DNA of 64,000 bases from Methylophaga sp. 41_12_T18 (GTDB lineage Bacteria > Pseudomonadota > Gammaproteobacteria > Nitrosococcales > Methylophagaceae). Positions 27,301 through 35,280 of this stretch are shown piece after piece. Location of the stretch: the NCBI GenBank assembly GCA_002163115.1, contig MAAI01000008.1, positions 1 to 64,000 of the forward strand, given 5' to 3'. The position numbers and the translations under genes were made by a program. Positions within the stretch are counted from its first letter, which is position 1, and each line of letters starts with the position of its first letter. Below the pieces are notes generated by a model. It saw only the letters and a list, made by a program, of their open reading frames with translations, ran no database searches and was not told the DNA's origin.

Positions 27301-28344
27301 CATGTGTTCGAGCTGGTAATCAATGATCTCTGTTTTGCCTGTTTCATCATTCAGCGCTGCAACGATCATCGGATCAACAACACCCGCCGCTTCTGGTAGC
27401 ACCAAAACAAACGGCGTCATGCCGGGTGAAATACCTTGGCTACTATTTTCCCAATGTTGCTGATTGCCATCAAAGTAAGTCAGCGCTTGTAATACGGGTA
27501 CGCCAAAATGACTAAATTCGGACTGACGTTTGCTTGCCCAATGAATCGATCTAAAGTTAATAACTGCATCAACAATTGTTTTACCTTGCTGCTGTATCAA
27601 GGCATTGTAATTAGAAGTGTTGGGGCTGAGTTCGAAGAAAAAAGGGACAGCGATCAAGCCTTGTTGTTCTAACTGTCTAATCGTCTCATCGATCAACTGT
27701 GTTTCCACCGACTCTATTGATGTGCGTTGTAACATCACGCCAACCATAGGCTTAGCTGAAACTTCAACTTGTCGCCATTGGAGATACTGTTCTAATGTTG
27801 GAAAGATCAGACCTTCATAATCGGGATGATATATCCCCAACGGTGGGTAAATAATCGGCGCTGCAACATGGTGAGCGTTATTGCTGAAAACACGCTGTTG
27901 TAAATAGTCCGCCATTCGAGATAAATTTTCACGACCACCATTACTGTAATAGTCAGACAAATTCTGTGCTTGTTGGCTAGAAATACCTTTTGTTAACTCT
28001 GCTGCTTCCAGCCAATTAATCGCTATAAATCGTGCTGTTGATTGTGCTATTACCGACGCATATTGCGCGTATATTTTCTTACTTTCTCTTACAGAGATAG
28101 CTTCCATAATAACTAAGTCATACGGTGCAAACACACCGGCAGCCATTTTTAAATCACCCAAGTCACGCTGCGCTTTTAAATCAATTAACATGCCTCGTTG
28201 CTTGGCAAACTCTGTTAACAGCGTTAATTTAGCTTTACTGCTATGAGTGCCATTTACGAACAAGATGCGTTGTTCATCTGCCCATAATGTAGAACTTAAT
28301 AACAACACCATTAAACTAACCATTACTCTAACTAAATTATTCAT
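24364..28344 (-). CDS. exported, membrane-anchored CobN-like metallochelatase
   Basis: Large homologue of CobN/BchH-type metal chelatase subunits, 1326 residues. Unlike cytoplasmic CobN it starts with a Sec signal peptide (about 1-24) and ends with one membrane segment (about 1298-1316) plus a basic tail, so the body should face the periplasm. The family core HLGTHGSQEYLSGK is near residue 540, and EGYSGATTLSSHLSNFWGW is near the C-terminus. A His-rich loop (HGHENEHHNH) lies near residue 720. I chose ATG 28344; a GTG at 28356 is also possible. Downstream of ExbB-like and DUF2149 genes in an operon with a Fur-like box. HmuS of Bacteroidota haem-uptake loci has the same layout, and haem demetallation is suggested there; function here is inferred. 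No cobS/cobT or other cobalamin genes are near. Confidence 0.85.
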   Translation of the reverse strand: MNNLVRVMVSLMVLLLSSTLWADEQRILFVNGTHSSKAKLTLLTEFAKQRGMLIDLKAQRDLGDLKMAAGVFAPYDLVIMEAISVRESKKIYAQYASVIAQSTARFIAINWLEAAELTKGISSQQAQNLSDYYSNGGRENLSRMADYLQQRVFSNNAHHVAAPIIYPPLGIYHPDYEGLIFPTLEQYLQWRQVEVSAKPMVGVMLQRTSIESVETQLIDETIRQLEQQGLIAVPFFFELSPNTSNYNALIQQQGKTIVDAVINFRSIHWASKRQSEFSHFGVPVLQALTYFDGNQQHWENSSQGISPGMTPFVLVLPEAAGVVDPMIVAALNDETGKTEIIDYQLEHMVNKVVNLVKLKNKPNKDKQLSIMVWGSQDVGASFLNVPESLRVISSTLNEQGYGIDVVDSDYFTSRIDRILSPFYMDYELDKLLADDLAELMPISEYLAWFNTLPDHVRQPINDYWGHPKDNFMVVNRDGQDQFVLPRIRNGNMLVMRQPPRADDKDEDKRIYHKGTVPMNHFYLAAYYYAREYWHSDAIVHLGTHGSQEYLSGKERGLSIYDQGNLAVWDTPVLYPFIVDDVGEAMQTKRRGRATVLAHMTPPFAAAGLQGEMANIHELMHQYKSLDDGGVKQKTGQQIIDDCIANNICADFGWQQTQIDADFDGFLDALHDYLVELSAQNQPLGLHTYGELPREELVISTLVQMMGQHFVSLAADFEREHFTSDHGHENEHHNHAELDSRLGFSNSLMQESGENLEDLIGFRTVREFVVNEDTSHDNELSKELLAEIEKGRDLHQRFIDIREMQHLVDGLAGKHIPVKNGGDPIRHPEAVPTGFNLYGFDPSRVPTKAAYEQGKELTEGVIADYYAKHGEYPDKLAFSLWSIETMRHYGVLESQVLYAMGIKPKWSDDGRVIGTEIIPAAELKRPRVDVVLSATGLYRDAFPNVMQLLAKAVETIATLKEESNFVWRNSQRIKDELIAEGVEAEEAEYLSTVRVFSNASGNYGSGVEDAVFASDTWESDEKIADLYLSKMGHFYGSDNSRWGQKVDNVDLYAKQLSGTDIAMFSRSSNVYGMLSSDDPFEYFGSLALAVRNLDGASPEMVISNLRDANNPKAQAAAEFLAKELRSRNFHKRWVEEMMKEGYSGATTLSSHLSNFWGWQVVDPNVVRDDQWQEFYEVYVNDKLELNIDEWFEQTNPRSQAQMLERMLEANRKEYWQADAETLEHMIERYVDLVEKYDVFVDNEKLREFVEQQANGFGLKALPSAVETPAANTEAAAEAVEVQGQKLEKVEQQQPEDKEWDQQLLLALALFVVMLMLGFVRQLRSKPT

Positions 28345-28378
28345 TTTCACAATCACTTTGTATCTTGTTAACCGTCAT

Positions 28379-28684
28379 TTATTCCGGCACATAAACCATC
28401 GATCCGTCGGCCATCGTGTAAGCCACTCCAGCTTTAGTACCCTGACCGCCACCAATCTCACCTGATGATTCATAGTGTTCAATGGTTTCGCCTTTTTTAA
28501 CAATCACTTCCATATTGTCTTGGCCAGCATTTTTTATCACCGTGACATTGTCAGCGCTATAGGGGTTGAGTGGGTTTTGGGCAATGGATATTAACAAAGC
28601 AGCAATCAGCACTAGAAACACATCCACTAAATTAATCATTGAACTGGCTGGGTTTAAATCATCATCTTCATTAAGCAGCTTCAC
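28379..28684 (-). CDS. DUF2149 membrane protein
   Basis: A 101-residue protein with one membrane segment (about 17-37) after a short acidic N-terminus (NEDDDLNPASSMINLVDVFLV), then a small periplasmic domain with a Gly-rich stretch (GEIGGGQGTKAG) and a C-terminal beta pair. This is the DUF2149 pattern, found next to CobN-like and MotA/TolQ/ExbB genes; it looks like a stand-in for ExbD/TolR. Its start lies 14 bases inside the exbB-like gene, so the two are coupled. Known counterpart by layout: HmuV-like proteins. Confidence 0.85.
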   Translation of the reverse strand: MKLLNEDDDLNPASSMINLVDVFLVLIAALLISIAQNPLNPYSADNVTVIKNAGQDNMEVIVKKGETIEHYESSGEIGGGQGTKAGVAYTMADGSMVYVPE

Positions 28685-29264
28685 GGGTTAACTCCTCAAC
28701 TAAATCGTTATTGTCTTGCTGTGGATGAGGGACAACACTACGTAACTGTGCAATATCAACCAGCTCAGTTGCTAACCAACGTTTGTGTACGGTCGCCAAC
28801 CAAAAACTTATCGAAGCGATCACCATGCCGAAGATAACCACAGAAAAAGCAATAATTAGGTTTTCACTGATGCCTTGCACATTGCCATCACTTAATGATT
28901 TTAATGCTGGAGCCATAGGAATCATGGTGCCAATAAGACCCAACATAGGTGCAACTCTCGTTGTGATACGTAATAACTCCAATTGCTTTAAGGCCATCAC
29001 ATCCAACTGCTCCATTGTTAACTGTGGTTGTATTTTTTCTTGGATTAACAAGGAATATCCTGCAAGTTGTGACACAGGAATATCTTTATTTTTTAATACA
29101 TTTTGATAGTTAGTGAAATTTTTACTGCGCTGCCAACTCTGTGCACTAAAGCTTCCTACTGCGTAAATGCAATAAAGAAATAACACCGCAATGGCAATTA
29201 AAATCGGTGCCATAAACCAACCTGACAATTGATACATCAATTGCTCTAACCACGCTAAATTCAT
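28671..29264 (-). CDS. MotA/TolQ/ExbB-type proton channel protein
   Basis: A 197-residue inner-membrane protein with three membrane segments (about 16-36, 101-122 and 142-163) and the ExbB/TolQ core RVAPMLGLIGTMIPMAPAL followed by ISENLIIAFSVVIFGMVIASISFWL. Such proteins form pentameric channels that turn the proton gradient into mechanical work through a small single-span partner. First gene of the exbB-like/DUF2149/CobN-like operon; no tonB or exbD is present. Inferred role: energise the periplasmic CobN-like protein or a receptor encoded elsewhere. Confidence 0.88.
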   Translation of the reverse strand: MNLAWLEQLMYQLSGWFMAPILIAIAVLFLYCIYAVGSFSAQSWQRSKNFTNYQNVLKNKDIPVSQLAGYSLLIQEKIQPQLTMEQLDVMALKQLELLRITTRVAPMLGLIGTMIPMAPALKSLSDGNVQGISENLIIAFSVVIFGMVIASISFWLATVHKRWLATELVDIAQLRSVVPHPQQDNNDLVEELTREAA

Positions 29265-29348
29265 CTTGTCCCCTATCTATTTAACACACCGTATTAATGA
29301 CAAGCTCGAGGCATTAAACTGGCAGTGACAGATCATAATACACTCGAT

Positions 29349-29367
29349 ACAAATGCGAATCAATATC
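29349..29367 (-). promoter_or_regulatory. Fur-box-like operator for the CobN-like operon
   Basis: The 19-mer matches the Fur consensus at 13 of 19 positions (hand count), including AATCA and TATC in the right-hand half and AATG in the left. It lies 85 bases upstream of the first gene of the exbB-like operon. The same 241-bp intergenic region contains the promoter of the divergent response-regulator gene. Confidence 0.5.
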
Positions 29368-29505
29368 AACCGCATTCAACACTTATCTCCTAAACATCGA
29401 TAACTTATAAATAAATCATCAACATATGTGTAAAGTTAGGTTAACCTTGTTGGTGTGATGAAACATGAAACCTTATTATTGTCACTCCCATAAATGAGGT
29501 GAACA

Positions 29506-30198
29506 GTGGAAAAGATTTTAATTATTGATGACGATGTTGAGTTAACTAGCTTATTTCAAGACTATCTCGTCAAAGAACACTTTTTTGTTGATATCGCTTA
29601 TGACGGCACCAGCGGTTTGAAAGCGGCACTTTCCAATAAATATGACTTGGTCATTTTAGATATGATGCTGCCCGATATGGTCGGCACCGAGATTCTGGTG
29701 AAACTTCGCCTGAACAGCACGCTGCCAGTGTTAATGTTTACCGCTAAAGGCGATGATCTCGATCGCATTATTGGCCTAGAATCAGGGGCCGACGATTATG
29801 TAGCCAAACCTTGTACCCCAAGAGAATTAGTCGCCAGAATTCGCGCTATTCTCCGCCGCATTAATCAACAAGCCGTCTCCGCTAGCACAACGCAGCAAAC
29901 ATTAAATATTGGACCGTTAGTATTATCTAGCAGTAACCGTAAAGCGACATGGTTTGAGCAAGATTTAAAATTAACCAGCACTGAATTTAATTTATTAGAA
30001 GCTCTCGCCCAACAAGCTGGACAAGTGGTCAACAAAAATGACTTATCAGAACATGCCTTAGGCCGAAAGCTAGTACGTTATGATCGGAGTATTGATGTCC
30101 ATATGAGCAGCATTCGCCAGAAGTTAGGCCAACAAAAAGATGGCCATTCCTATATACAAACGGTACGCGGGAAAGGCTACCAATTGATCAAAGGTTAA
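29506..30198 (+). CDS. cpxR: CpxR-like response regulator, OmpR family
   Basis: A 230-residue transcription factor. The receiver domain (1-115) has the acidic pocket D8-D10, phospho-acceptor D52 in LVILDMMLPD, T in LMFTAKGDD and K in VAKPCTPRELVARIRAILRR. The C-terminal winged helix (about 130-230) has LTSTEFNLLEAL, KNDLSEHALGR and the recognition region RYDRSIDVHMSSIRQKLG. The sequence is closest in my memory to CpxR. The start is GTG at 29506 with GAGGTG upstream. It precedes its kinase by 10 bp. In E. coli CpxR answers envelope stress; the regulon here is unknown. Confidence 0.85.
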   Translation: MEKILIIDDDVELTSLFQDYLVKEHFFVDIAYDGTSGLKAALSNKYDLVILDMMLPDMVGTEILVKLRLNSTLPVLMFTAKGDDLDRIIGLESGADDYVAKPCTPRELVARIRAILRRINQQAVSASTTQQTLNIGPLVLSSSNRKATWFEQDLKLTSTEFNLLEALAQQAGQVVNKNDLSEHALGRKLVRYDRSIDVHMSSIRQKLGQQKDGHSYIQTVRGKGYQLIKG

Positions 30199-30208
30199 TG
30201 ATGAAATA

Positions 30209-31618
30209 ATGGGTAGGTTATTCTGGAAGTTCTTTCTCGCCTTTTGGCTAACGCTGATCGTGGTGGCCATTATTGTTGGCACCGGCGTACGTTTACGCCA
30301 TAACTCCACCCATCATAATCATATTGAAGACTACCGTTTGGATCATCGTGCTGGCATCTTCATTACCCCTGCCGCCAGCATTGCTGAGCAAAGTGATATT
30401 GCAACCCTCAAACGCTATCTTAATGATATAGATCAGTCACGAGGCCCAACCTTGTACGCTGTTGATGCTAAAGATCAAGACATTCTTGGCCGAGATATAG
30501 AGCCAGCCATTTTAATAGAAGCAAAAAAACAGTTTGAATTAGGACATCATCAAAATACCATTCGTCAGGTCACCACCCCATTAAATCAAAATCTATTTTT
30601 GTTTGCCGTGGTGCCAGAACATTTTACTGCTCGCTGTAAATCAAATAAACAAATTCCCAAAGCCAGTCATGGTTCAGCAGGCCCATTTAACGGTAAACCT
30701 GGCGGCCCAGGTGGTTTAATTGGCCTACCAGCAGATCTATTTTTGCTTATTACTGTTGGCATTATTGCCAGCCTCTTTTTCAGTGGCATCCTTGCTTGGT
30801 ATTTCACCAAACCAATTCGCCATCTACGTAACGCCTTTACTGCTGTATCAGCTGGAAACTTAGATACTCGCATTAGTGCAACTATGTATCACCGTAAGGA
30901 TGAGCTCAGTGAATTAGGAATTAATTTTGATGATATGGTCAGTAAATTACAAAACCTGATAACTGGCCAACAGCAACTATTACACGACGTATCTCATGAA
31001 CTTCGTTCACCGCTCGCTAGAATGCAAGCCGCTATAGGCATTGCTCAACAACAACCAGAAAAAAGACAGGAAACATTTAGTCGGTTAGAGCGAGAGACCC
31101 AACGGATAAGTGATCTTATTGGTGAGTTGTTAATGTTGTCACAGGTCGAAAACACCGATAATTTGCAAACCAAGCAAGCCATCGACTTTGCTGAATTAAT
31201 GGCTGAGATAATTGAAGATACCCGTTATGAAGCTGATGAAAAAAATATCACCATCAATTATACAACTGGTTCAGATTTTTCTCTCATGGGCTATGAAGAG
31301 TTACTCCGGCGAGCGATAGAAAATGTAATTCGTAATGCAATCAAGTTTTCACCACCAGCCAGTACTATTTTTGTCACGGTGAAACAGTTTGACCAACACG
31401 TTATTTTAACCGTAGCCGATCAAGGTCCAGGTGTTGCCGGTGAAGATTTATCAAATATCTTCCAGCCATTCTTCCGTACTAAAAATCAAGATGATGAAAG
31501 CTCTGGCTTAGGCTTAGCTATCGCTCTACGTGCCGTAGAAAAACATAACGGTGTTATTGCGGCGACTAATCAGGATGACGGTAAGGGATTGATTGTAATG
31601 ATTAACCTACCGCTTTAA
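30209..31618 (+). CDS. cpxA: CpxA-like membrane sensor kinase
   Basis: Partner kinase of the preceding regulator, 469 residues. Membrane segments near 7-27 and 174-195 bracket a periplasmic sensor of about 145 residues with a Gly/Pro-rich end (GPFNGKPGGPGGL). Then HAMP (about 196-250), HisKA with LLHDVSHELRSPLARM (phospho-His263), and HATPase with NVIRNAIKFSPP, DQGPGV and GLGLAIA. The RSPLARM box is typical for CpxA. His-rich start of the sensor (HNSTHHNH) could bind metal. Faces a gene for an EF-hand protein on the other strand. Confidence 0.85.
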   Translation: MGRLFWKFFLAFWLTLIVVAIIVGTGVRLRHNSTHHNHIEDYRLDHRAGIFITPAASIAEQSDIATLKRYLNDIDQSRGPTLYAVDAKDQDILGRDIEPAILIEAKKQFELGHHQNTIRQVTTPLNQNLFLFAVVPEHFTARCKSNKQIPKASHGSAGPFNGKPGGPGGLIGLPADLFLLITVGIIASLFFSGILAWYFTKPIRHLRNAFTAVSAGNLDTRISATMYHRKDELSELGINFDDMVSKLQNLITGQQQLLHDVSHELRSPLARMQAAIGIAQQQPEKRQETFSRLERETQRISDLIGELLMLSQVENTDNLQTKQAIDFAELMAEIIEDTRYEADEKNITINYTTGSDFSLMGYEELLRRAIENVIRNAIKFSPPASTIFVTVKQFDQHVILTVADQGPGVAGEDLSNIFQPFFRTKNQDDESSGLGLAIALRAVEKHNGVIAATNQDDGKGLIVMINLPL

Positions 31619-31634
31619 CTGCACTATTAATCAT

Positions 31635-31656
31635 CCCCCAAGCTGAAGCTTGGGGG
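31635..31656. terminator. hairpin between convergent genes, probable terminator
   Basis: Perfect 10-bp inverted repeat CCCCCAAGCT/AGCTTGGGGG with a very short nominal spacer; in RNA the inner pairs would open into a small loop. It lies between the stops of cpxA and the EF-hand gene. No clear T run follows on either strand, so strength is uncertain. Confidence 0.6.
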
Positions 31657-31671
31657 GCTATTTAACTAAAA

Positions 31672-32523
31672 CTATGCACTCGTTGAAAAAGTACTTGTTG
31701 CTATCTCGTTATCCATAGCAACACCATAAGTGCGTAGTAACTCTGAAATTGTCCGCATCATTTGTGCATCTGTTTCAGCCGCTGCAATAGTCTCATCAGA
31801 AGATGAAGCACTACCATTTTGTTCTTGGAAGTTCATTGCCTCTTCACGTGACACTTCACCATCACCATTCGCATCAGCCTCACCGAAATTTTCCGCAAGT
31901 TGAGCAAATAGCTGTGTCATTTCCGAATTGCCCGTAGTTTCGGCCATTTCAGTTAATTCTTCTAAGCTATAACTAGGAGACTCTTCTTCTGATGGTGGCG
32001 GTGGTGGCATATTACCCTGGAAGCTCATCGCTTCCTCTCGAGACATTTCTCCATCACCATTGGTATCGGCCTCATCAAAATTTTCAGCTAACTGAGAAAA
32101 GAGTTCGCTCAAAGCTTCATCATCTGTCGAATCTGCCATTTCTAGCAATTCATCTAAGCTGTAACTTGCTGACTCTTCATCTTCTTCCGATGGTGGAGGC
32201 GGTGGCATTCCACCTGGCTGACTCCCCTGCATACGTACACTCATTTCAGCCGCCATATCTTCAAAGGATGAAGTCATTTCCGCTTGGGTAATTTTGCCAT
32301 CACCATCGGTATCAATCATTTCGAACATTTTGTCAGATGATAACGTACCCTCTGAATTGACTAGATTTTTCATTGCTGAATCTAGGTCACTCTGTTCAAT
32401 ATAGCCTTTGCCATCACTATCAATACTAGAAAAAACATCCTCTGCCACTTGAGATGCATCTGGCCGCTGCATGTTTTGCATCCCGCTATACATCATCGAC
32501 GAACTTATTCCACTAATGCTCAT
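31672..32523 (-). CDS. EF-hand protein with four calcium loops and internal duplication
   Basis: A 283-residue acidic protein. Four canonical EF-hand loops are visible: DSDGKGYIEQSD (35), DTDGDGKITQAE (71), DTNGDGEMSREE (153) and DANGDGEVSREE (217). The second half is a tandem duplication of about 65 residues, each unit opening with MPPPPPSEE (106 and 172), then SYSLDELLEMA/SYSLEELTEMA, QLAENF and an EF loop. No signal peptide; likely a soluble calcium sensor or buffer, perhaps exported otherwise. The gene lies head-on to the CpxRA-like pair, where I recall it being conserved, which suggests regulation by that system. Confidence 0.85.
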   Translation of the reverse strand: MSISGISSSMMYSGMQNMQRPDASQVAEDVFSSIDSDGKGYIEQSDLDSAMKNLVNSEGTLSSDKMFEMIDTDGDGKITQAEMTSSFEDMAAEMSVRMQGSQPGGMPPPPPSEEDEESASYSLDELLEMADSTDDEALSELFSQLAENFDEADTNGDGEMSREEAMSFQGNMPPPPPSEEESPSYSLEELTEMAETTGNSEMTQLFAQLAENFGEADANGDGEVSREEAMNFQEQNGSASSSDETIAAAETDAQMMRTISELLRTYGVAMDNEIATSTFSTSA

Positions 32524-32898
32524 AATTTATTCCTCATTCGTAATTTAACCCCACAATGATTAAGCCAACGGTTAATCATCAAGCAGTGCGATTCCTGTCA
32601 CATTTTTAGCAGCAGAAAACGCATAACCAGTGGAGCAATATACCTGCTAAAACACCATGTAAAACAGTGCTTAACATGTAAAGTGGAGTAAAGATTTGTT
32701 AATGATTTTTAGTATCGGTAAAGACGGTATTGCAAGCATTAGCTGATCGCTTATACAGCTCTATTTTAGATGGTTAAATAAGCTTAAAACGGCAATATTT
32801 GCCATAGTGATAAAACGATTAATATCACGGTTAACCTGATATTTTTATCGTTTTTTTATAGAATACTACTTTAGATTGATAAAGCCTGAAGACCCAAT
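32524..32898. other. 375-bp intergenic region
   Basis: Divergent promoter region for the EF-hand gene (minus) and msrB (plus). It is AT-rich near msrB. The only structure I see is a direct repeat CATGTAAA at 32656-32663 and 32675-32682, 19 bp apart (about two helical turns). No open frame with coding features and no RNA fold that I can name. Confidence 0.5.
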
Positions 32899-33297
32899 AT
32901 GGTTAATAAGATTGATAAAACAGAGCAACAATGGCAGCAACAGCTTACTGATGAGCAATATCGCATTACACGCTTAGCCGGTACAGAACCACCGTTTTCA
33001 GGCATCTATGCTGAACATAACGATAGTGGTAATTATCACTGCATTTGTTGTGATCAGGTTTTATTTTCTTCAACAGACAAATTTGACTCAGGCTGTGGCT
33101 GGCCTAGCTTTTCCAATCAAATTGAACAAGGCATGGTCAGTCATCATATCGATCAAAGTCTCGGCATGGATCGCACCGAAGTTCGCTGTAAACATTGTGA
33201 TGCTCATTTAGGCCATATTTTTGATGATGGTCCTGCTCCCACCGGCCTACGTTATTGCATAAACTCTGTTGCTTTAAACTTTTCTGACAAAAAATAG
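32899..33297 (+). CDS. msrB: peptide methionine (R)-S-oxide reductase
   Basis: Repairs methionine-R-sulfoxide in proteins using thioredoxin. The 132-residue MsrB domain has the zinc pairs CICC (about 49-52) and CKHC (about 95-98), the core FDSGCGWPSF, HLGHIFDDGP and the catalytic cysteine in RYCINSVAL (Cys119). Complete, normal length. Stop is two bases before the next start, so the GIY-YIG gene is in the same operon. Confidence 0.97.
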   Translation: MVNKIDKTEQQWQQQLTDEQYRITRLAGTEPPFSGIYAEHNDSGNYHCICCDQVLFSSTDKFDSGCGWPSFSNQIEQGMVSHHIDQSLGMDRTEVRCKHCDAHLGHIFDDGPAPTGLRYCINSVALNFSDKK

Positions 33298-33299
33298 CG

Positions 33300-33557
33300 A
33301 TGGCAGCAAGCGAGTGGTTTGTTTATATCGTTGAAGCTGAAAACGGTCATTTATATACAGGCATTACCACCGATTTAAAACGACGACTTGCAGAACACCA
33401 GTCGAAACAGGGCGGCGCACGCTTTTTTCATACCAGTGCAGCCAAACAGATGGTCTATCATGAAACTCAAGCGGATCGTAGCAGCGCCTCTAAACGTGAA
33501 GCCGCAATCAAAAAACTAAGTCGTAAAGCCAAAATAGAACTTATCGAAAACCAATAA
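33300..33557 (+). CDS. GIY-YIG nuclease-domain protein (YhbQ-like)
   Basis: An 85-residue protein consisting of a single GIY-YIG domain: FVYIVEAENGHLYTGIT at the start (the two motifs appear as YIV and YTG), DLKRRLAEHQ and the Arg/Lys-rich region KREAAIKKLSRKAKIELIE. Members of the YhbQ/UPF0213 group are small stand-alone endonuclease-like proteins of unclear role in DNA repair. ATG start, two bases after msrB. Confidence 0.9.
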   Translation: MAASEWFVYIVEAENGHLYTGITTDLKRRLAEHQSKQGGARFFHTSAAKQMVYHETQADRSSASKREAAIKKLSRKAKIELIENQ

Positions 33558-33627
33558 GACCATGTATAATGGTTGGTTATTCTAATTTTGAGTTCACACT
33601 CTACTTTAATCCACATAGGTAACTAAA

Positions 33628-35223
33628 TTGCTTACAACTGCAAATATCACCATGCAATTTGGCGCAAAGCCACTTTTTGAAAATGTTTCTGTTAAATTTG
33701 GTAACGGTAATCGCTATGGTTTAATCGGCGCCAACGGCTGTGGTAAATCCACATTCATGAAAATTTTATCTGGCGATCTTGCTCCGACTTCGGGTAACGT
33801 TAGCCTCGATGTTAATGAAACATTTTCCGTATTAAAACAAGATCAATTTGCTTATGAAGAACTGCGCGTTATCGATGTAGTCATCATGGGTGACGCGGCT
33901 TTATGGGAAGTGCATCATGAACGTGATCGCATTTATAACCTGCCTGAAATGTCTGAAGAAGATGGTATTAAAGTTGCTCACCTTGAAGGTGAATATGCTG
34001 AAATGGATGGTTACACCGCTGAGTCACGTGCCGGTGAATTATTATTAGGTGTCGGCATTCCTACCGAGCAACATTACGTGCCAATGAGTGAAATTGCACC
34101 CGGTTGGAAATTACGTATTTTACTTGCTCAGGTTTTATTTGCTGAACCTGACATTTTGTTACTTGATGAGCCGACTAACCATTTGGATATCAATACCATT
34201 CGCTGGTTAGAAGACATGATCAATCAACGTAACGGCACCATGGTTATCATTTCGCATGATCGTCACTTTTTAAACAGTGTTTGTACTCATATGGCTGATA
34301 TGGATTTCGGTGAGTTACGTATTTATCCAGGTAACTATGATGAATACATGCTGGCATCGACCCAAGCTCGTGCCCAACAATTGTCTGACAATGCTAAGAA
34401 AAAAGCCCAAATTATCGAGCTGCAAGATTTCGTTCGTCGCTTCTCAGCAAATGCCTCTAAAGCGAAACAGGCAACATCTCGTGCTAAACAAATTGATAAA
34501 ATCCAATTAGATGACATCAAACCTTCTAGCCGTGTCAATCCTTATATTCGTTTTGATCAAGAGAAAAAGTTGTTCAGAAATGCCATTGAAGTAACCGGCA
34601 TTAGCCAAGGTTATGATAACGAAGCCGCATTATTTGAAAACTTCAAATTTATGGCTGAAGTCGGTGAACGCATTGCGATTATCGGTCCTAACGGTATTGG
34701 TAAATCTACTTTAGCTAAAACATTGGTCAATGAATTAGCGCCTAAATCCGGTGAAGTGAAATGGTCTGAAAATGCCAATATTGGTTATTACGCGCAAGAC
34801 CACGAATACTTATTTGAAAATGATCTCGATTTGTTTGACTGGATGTCACAATGGGGCAGCAGCAATGATGACGAACAAGTTATTCGCAGTACTTTAGGTC
34901 GCTTGTTATTCTCTGGCCACCTCATCGAGAAAAAAGCCAAAGTATTATCCGGTGGTGAAAAAGGTCGGATGATGTTTGGTAAATTATTACTGCAAAAACC
35001 AAATATTCTAGTGATGGATGAGCCAACCAACCATATGGATATGGAATCAATCGAGTCATTAAATATGGCGTTAACTCAATACGAAGGTACTTTATTCTTC
35101 GTTAGTCATGATCGTGAGTTTGTATCATCACTCGCTACTCGTATCTTTGATATTACCGAAAATGGCATTATTGACTTCGATGGAACCTATGAAGAATACC
35201 TCGTGAGCCAAGGTATTAAGTAG
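33628..35223 (+). CDS. ybiT: ABC-F ATPase YbiT
   Basis: Third ABC-F protein of the window, 531 residues, again without membrane part. Walker [10 protein letters not shown] (about residue 36), then APGWKLR in place of the usual LSGG signature, and [11 protein letters not shown]; second Walker [18 protein letters not shown] and [11 protein letters not shown]. Start is TTG at 33628, preceded by AGGTAA at eight bases; the [12 protein letters not shown] opening matches YbiT. A TATAAT hexamer at 33565-33570 is a possible own promoter. Function: ribosome-associated ATPase, not transport. Confidence 0.92.
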   Translation: MLTTANITMQFGAKPLFENVSVKFGNGNRYGLIGANGCGKSTFMKILSGDLAPTSGNVSLDVNETFSVLKQDQFAYEELRVIDVVIMGDAALWEVHHERDRIYNLPEMSEEDGIKVAHLEGEYAEMDGYTAESRAGELLLGVGIPTEQHYVPMSEIAPGWKLRILLAQVLFAEPDILLLDEPTNHLDINTIRWLEDMINQRNGTMVIISHDRHFLNSVCTHMADMDFGELRIYPGNYDEYMLASTQARAQQLSDNAKKKAQIIELQDFVRRFSANASKAKQATSRAKQIDKIQLDDIKPSSRVNPYIRFDQEKKLFRNAIEVTGISQGYDNEAALFENFKFMAEVGERIAIIGPNGIGKSTLAKTLVNELAPKSGEVKWSENANIGYYAQDHEYLFENDLDLFDWMSQWGSSNDDEQVIRSTLGRLLFSGHLIEKKAKVLSGGEKGRMMFGKLLLQKPNILVMDEPTNHMDMESIESLNMALTQYEGTLFFVSHDREFVSSLATRIFDITENGIIDFDGTYEEYLVSQGIK

Positions 35224-35250
35224 TCCAAACTAGCTAAGATTTTCAATAAA

Positions 35251-35280
35251 AAAGCCTGACTTTTTAGTCAGGCTTTTTTT
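35251..35280 (+). terminator. intrinsic terminator of ybiT
   Basis: Perfect 11-bp stem AAAGCCTGACT/AGTCAGGCTTT (35251-35261 with 35266-35276), TTTT loop, followed by a run of T. The right arm lies inside the last codons of the minus-strand diguanylate cyclase gene, so one sequence is both terminator and coding. Confidence 0.92.

Noticed and set aside
24364-28344. Cobaltochelatase subunit of cobalamin biosynthesis
   Set aside because: Signal peptide and membrane anchor, ExbB/DUF2149 partners and absence of cobS/cobT or other cob genes argue against it.
32656-32682. Canonical CpxR box (GTAAA-N5-GTAAA)
   Set aside because: The two copies are 19 bp apart rather than 10, so the classical spacing is not met.
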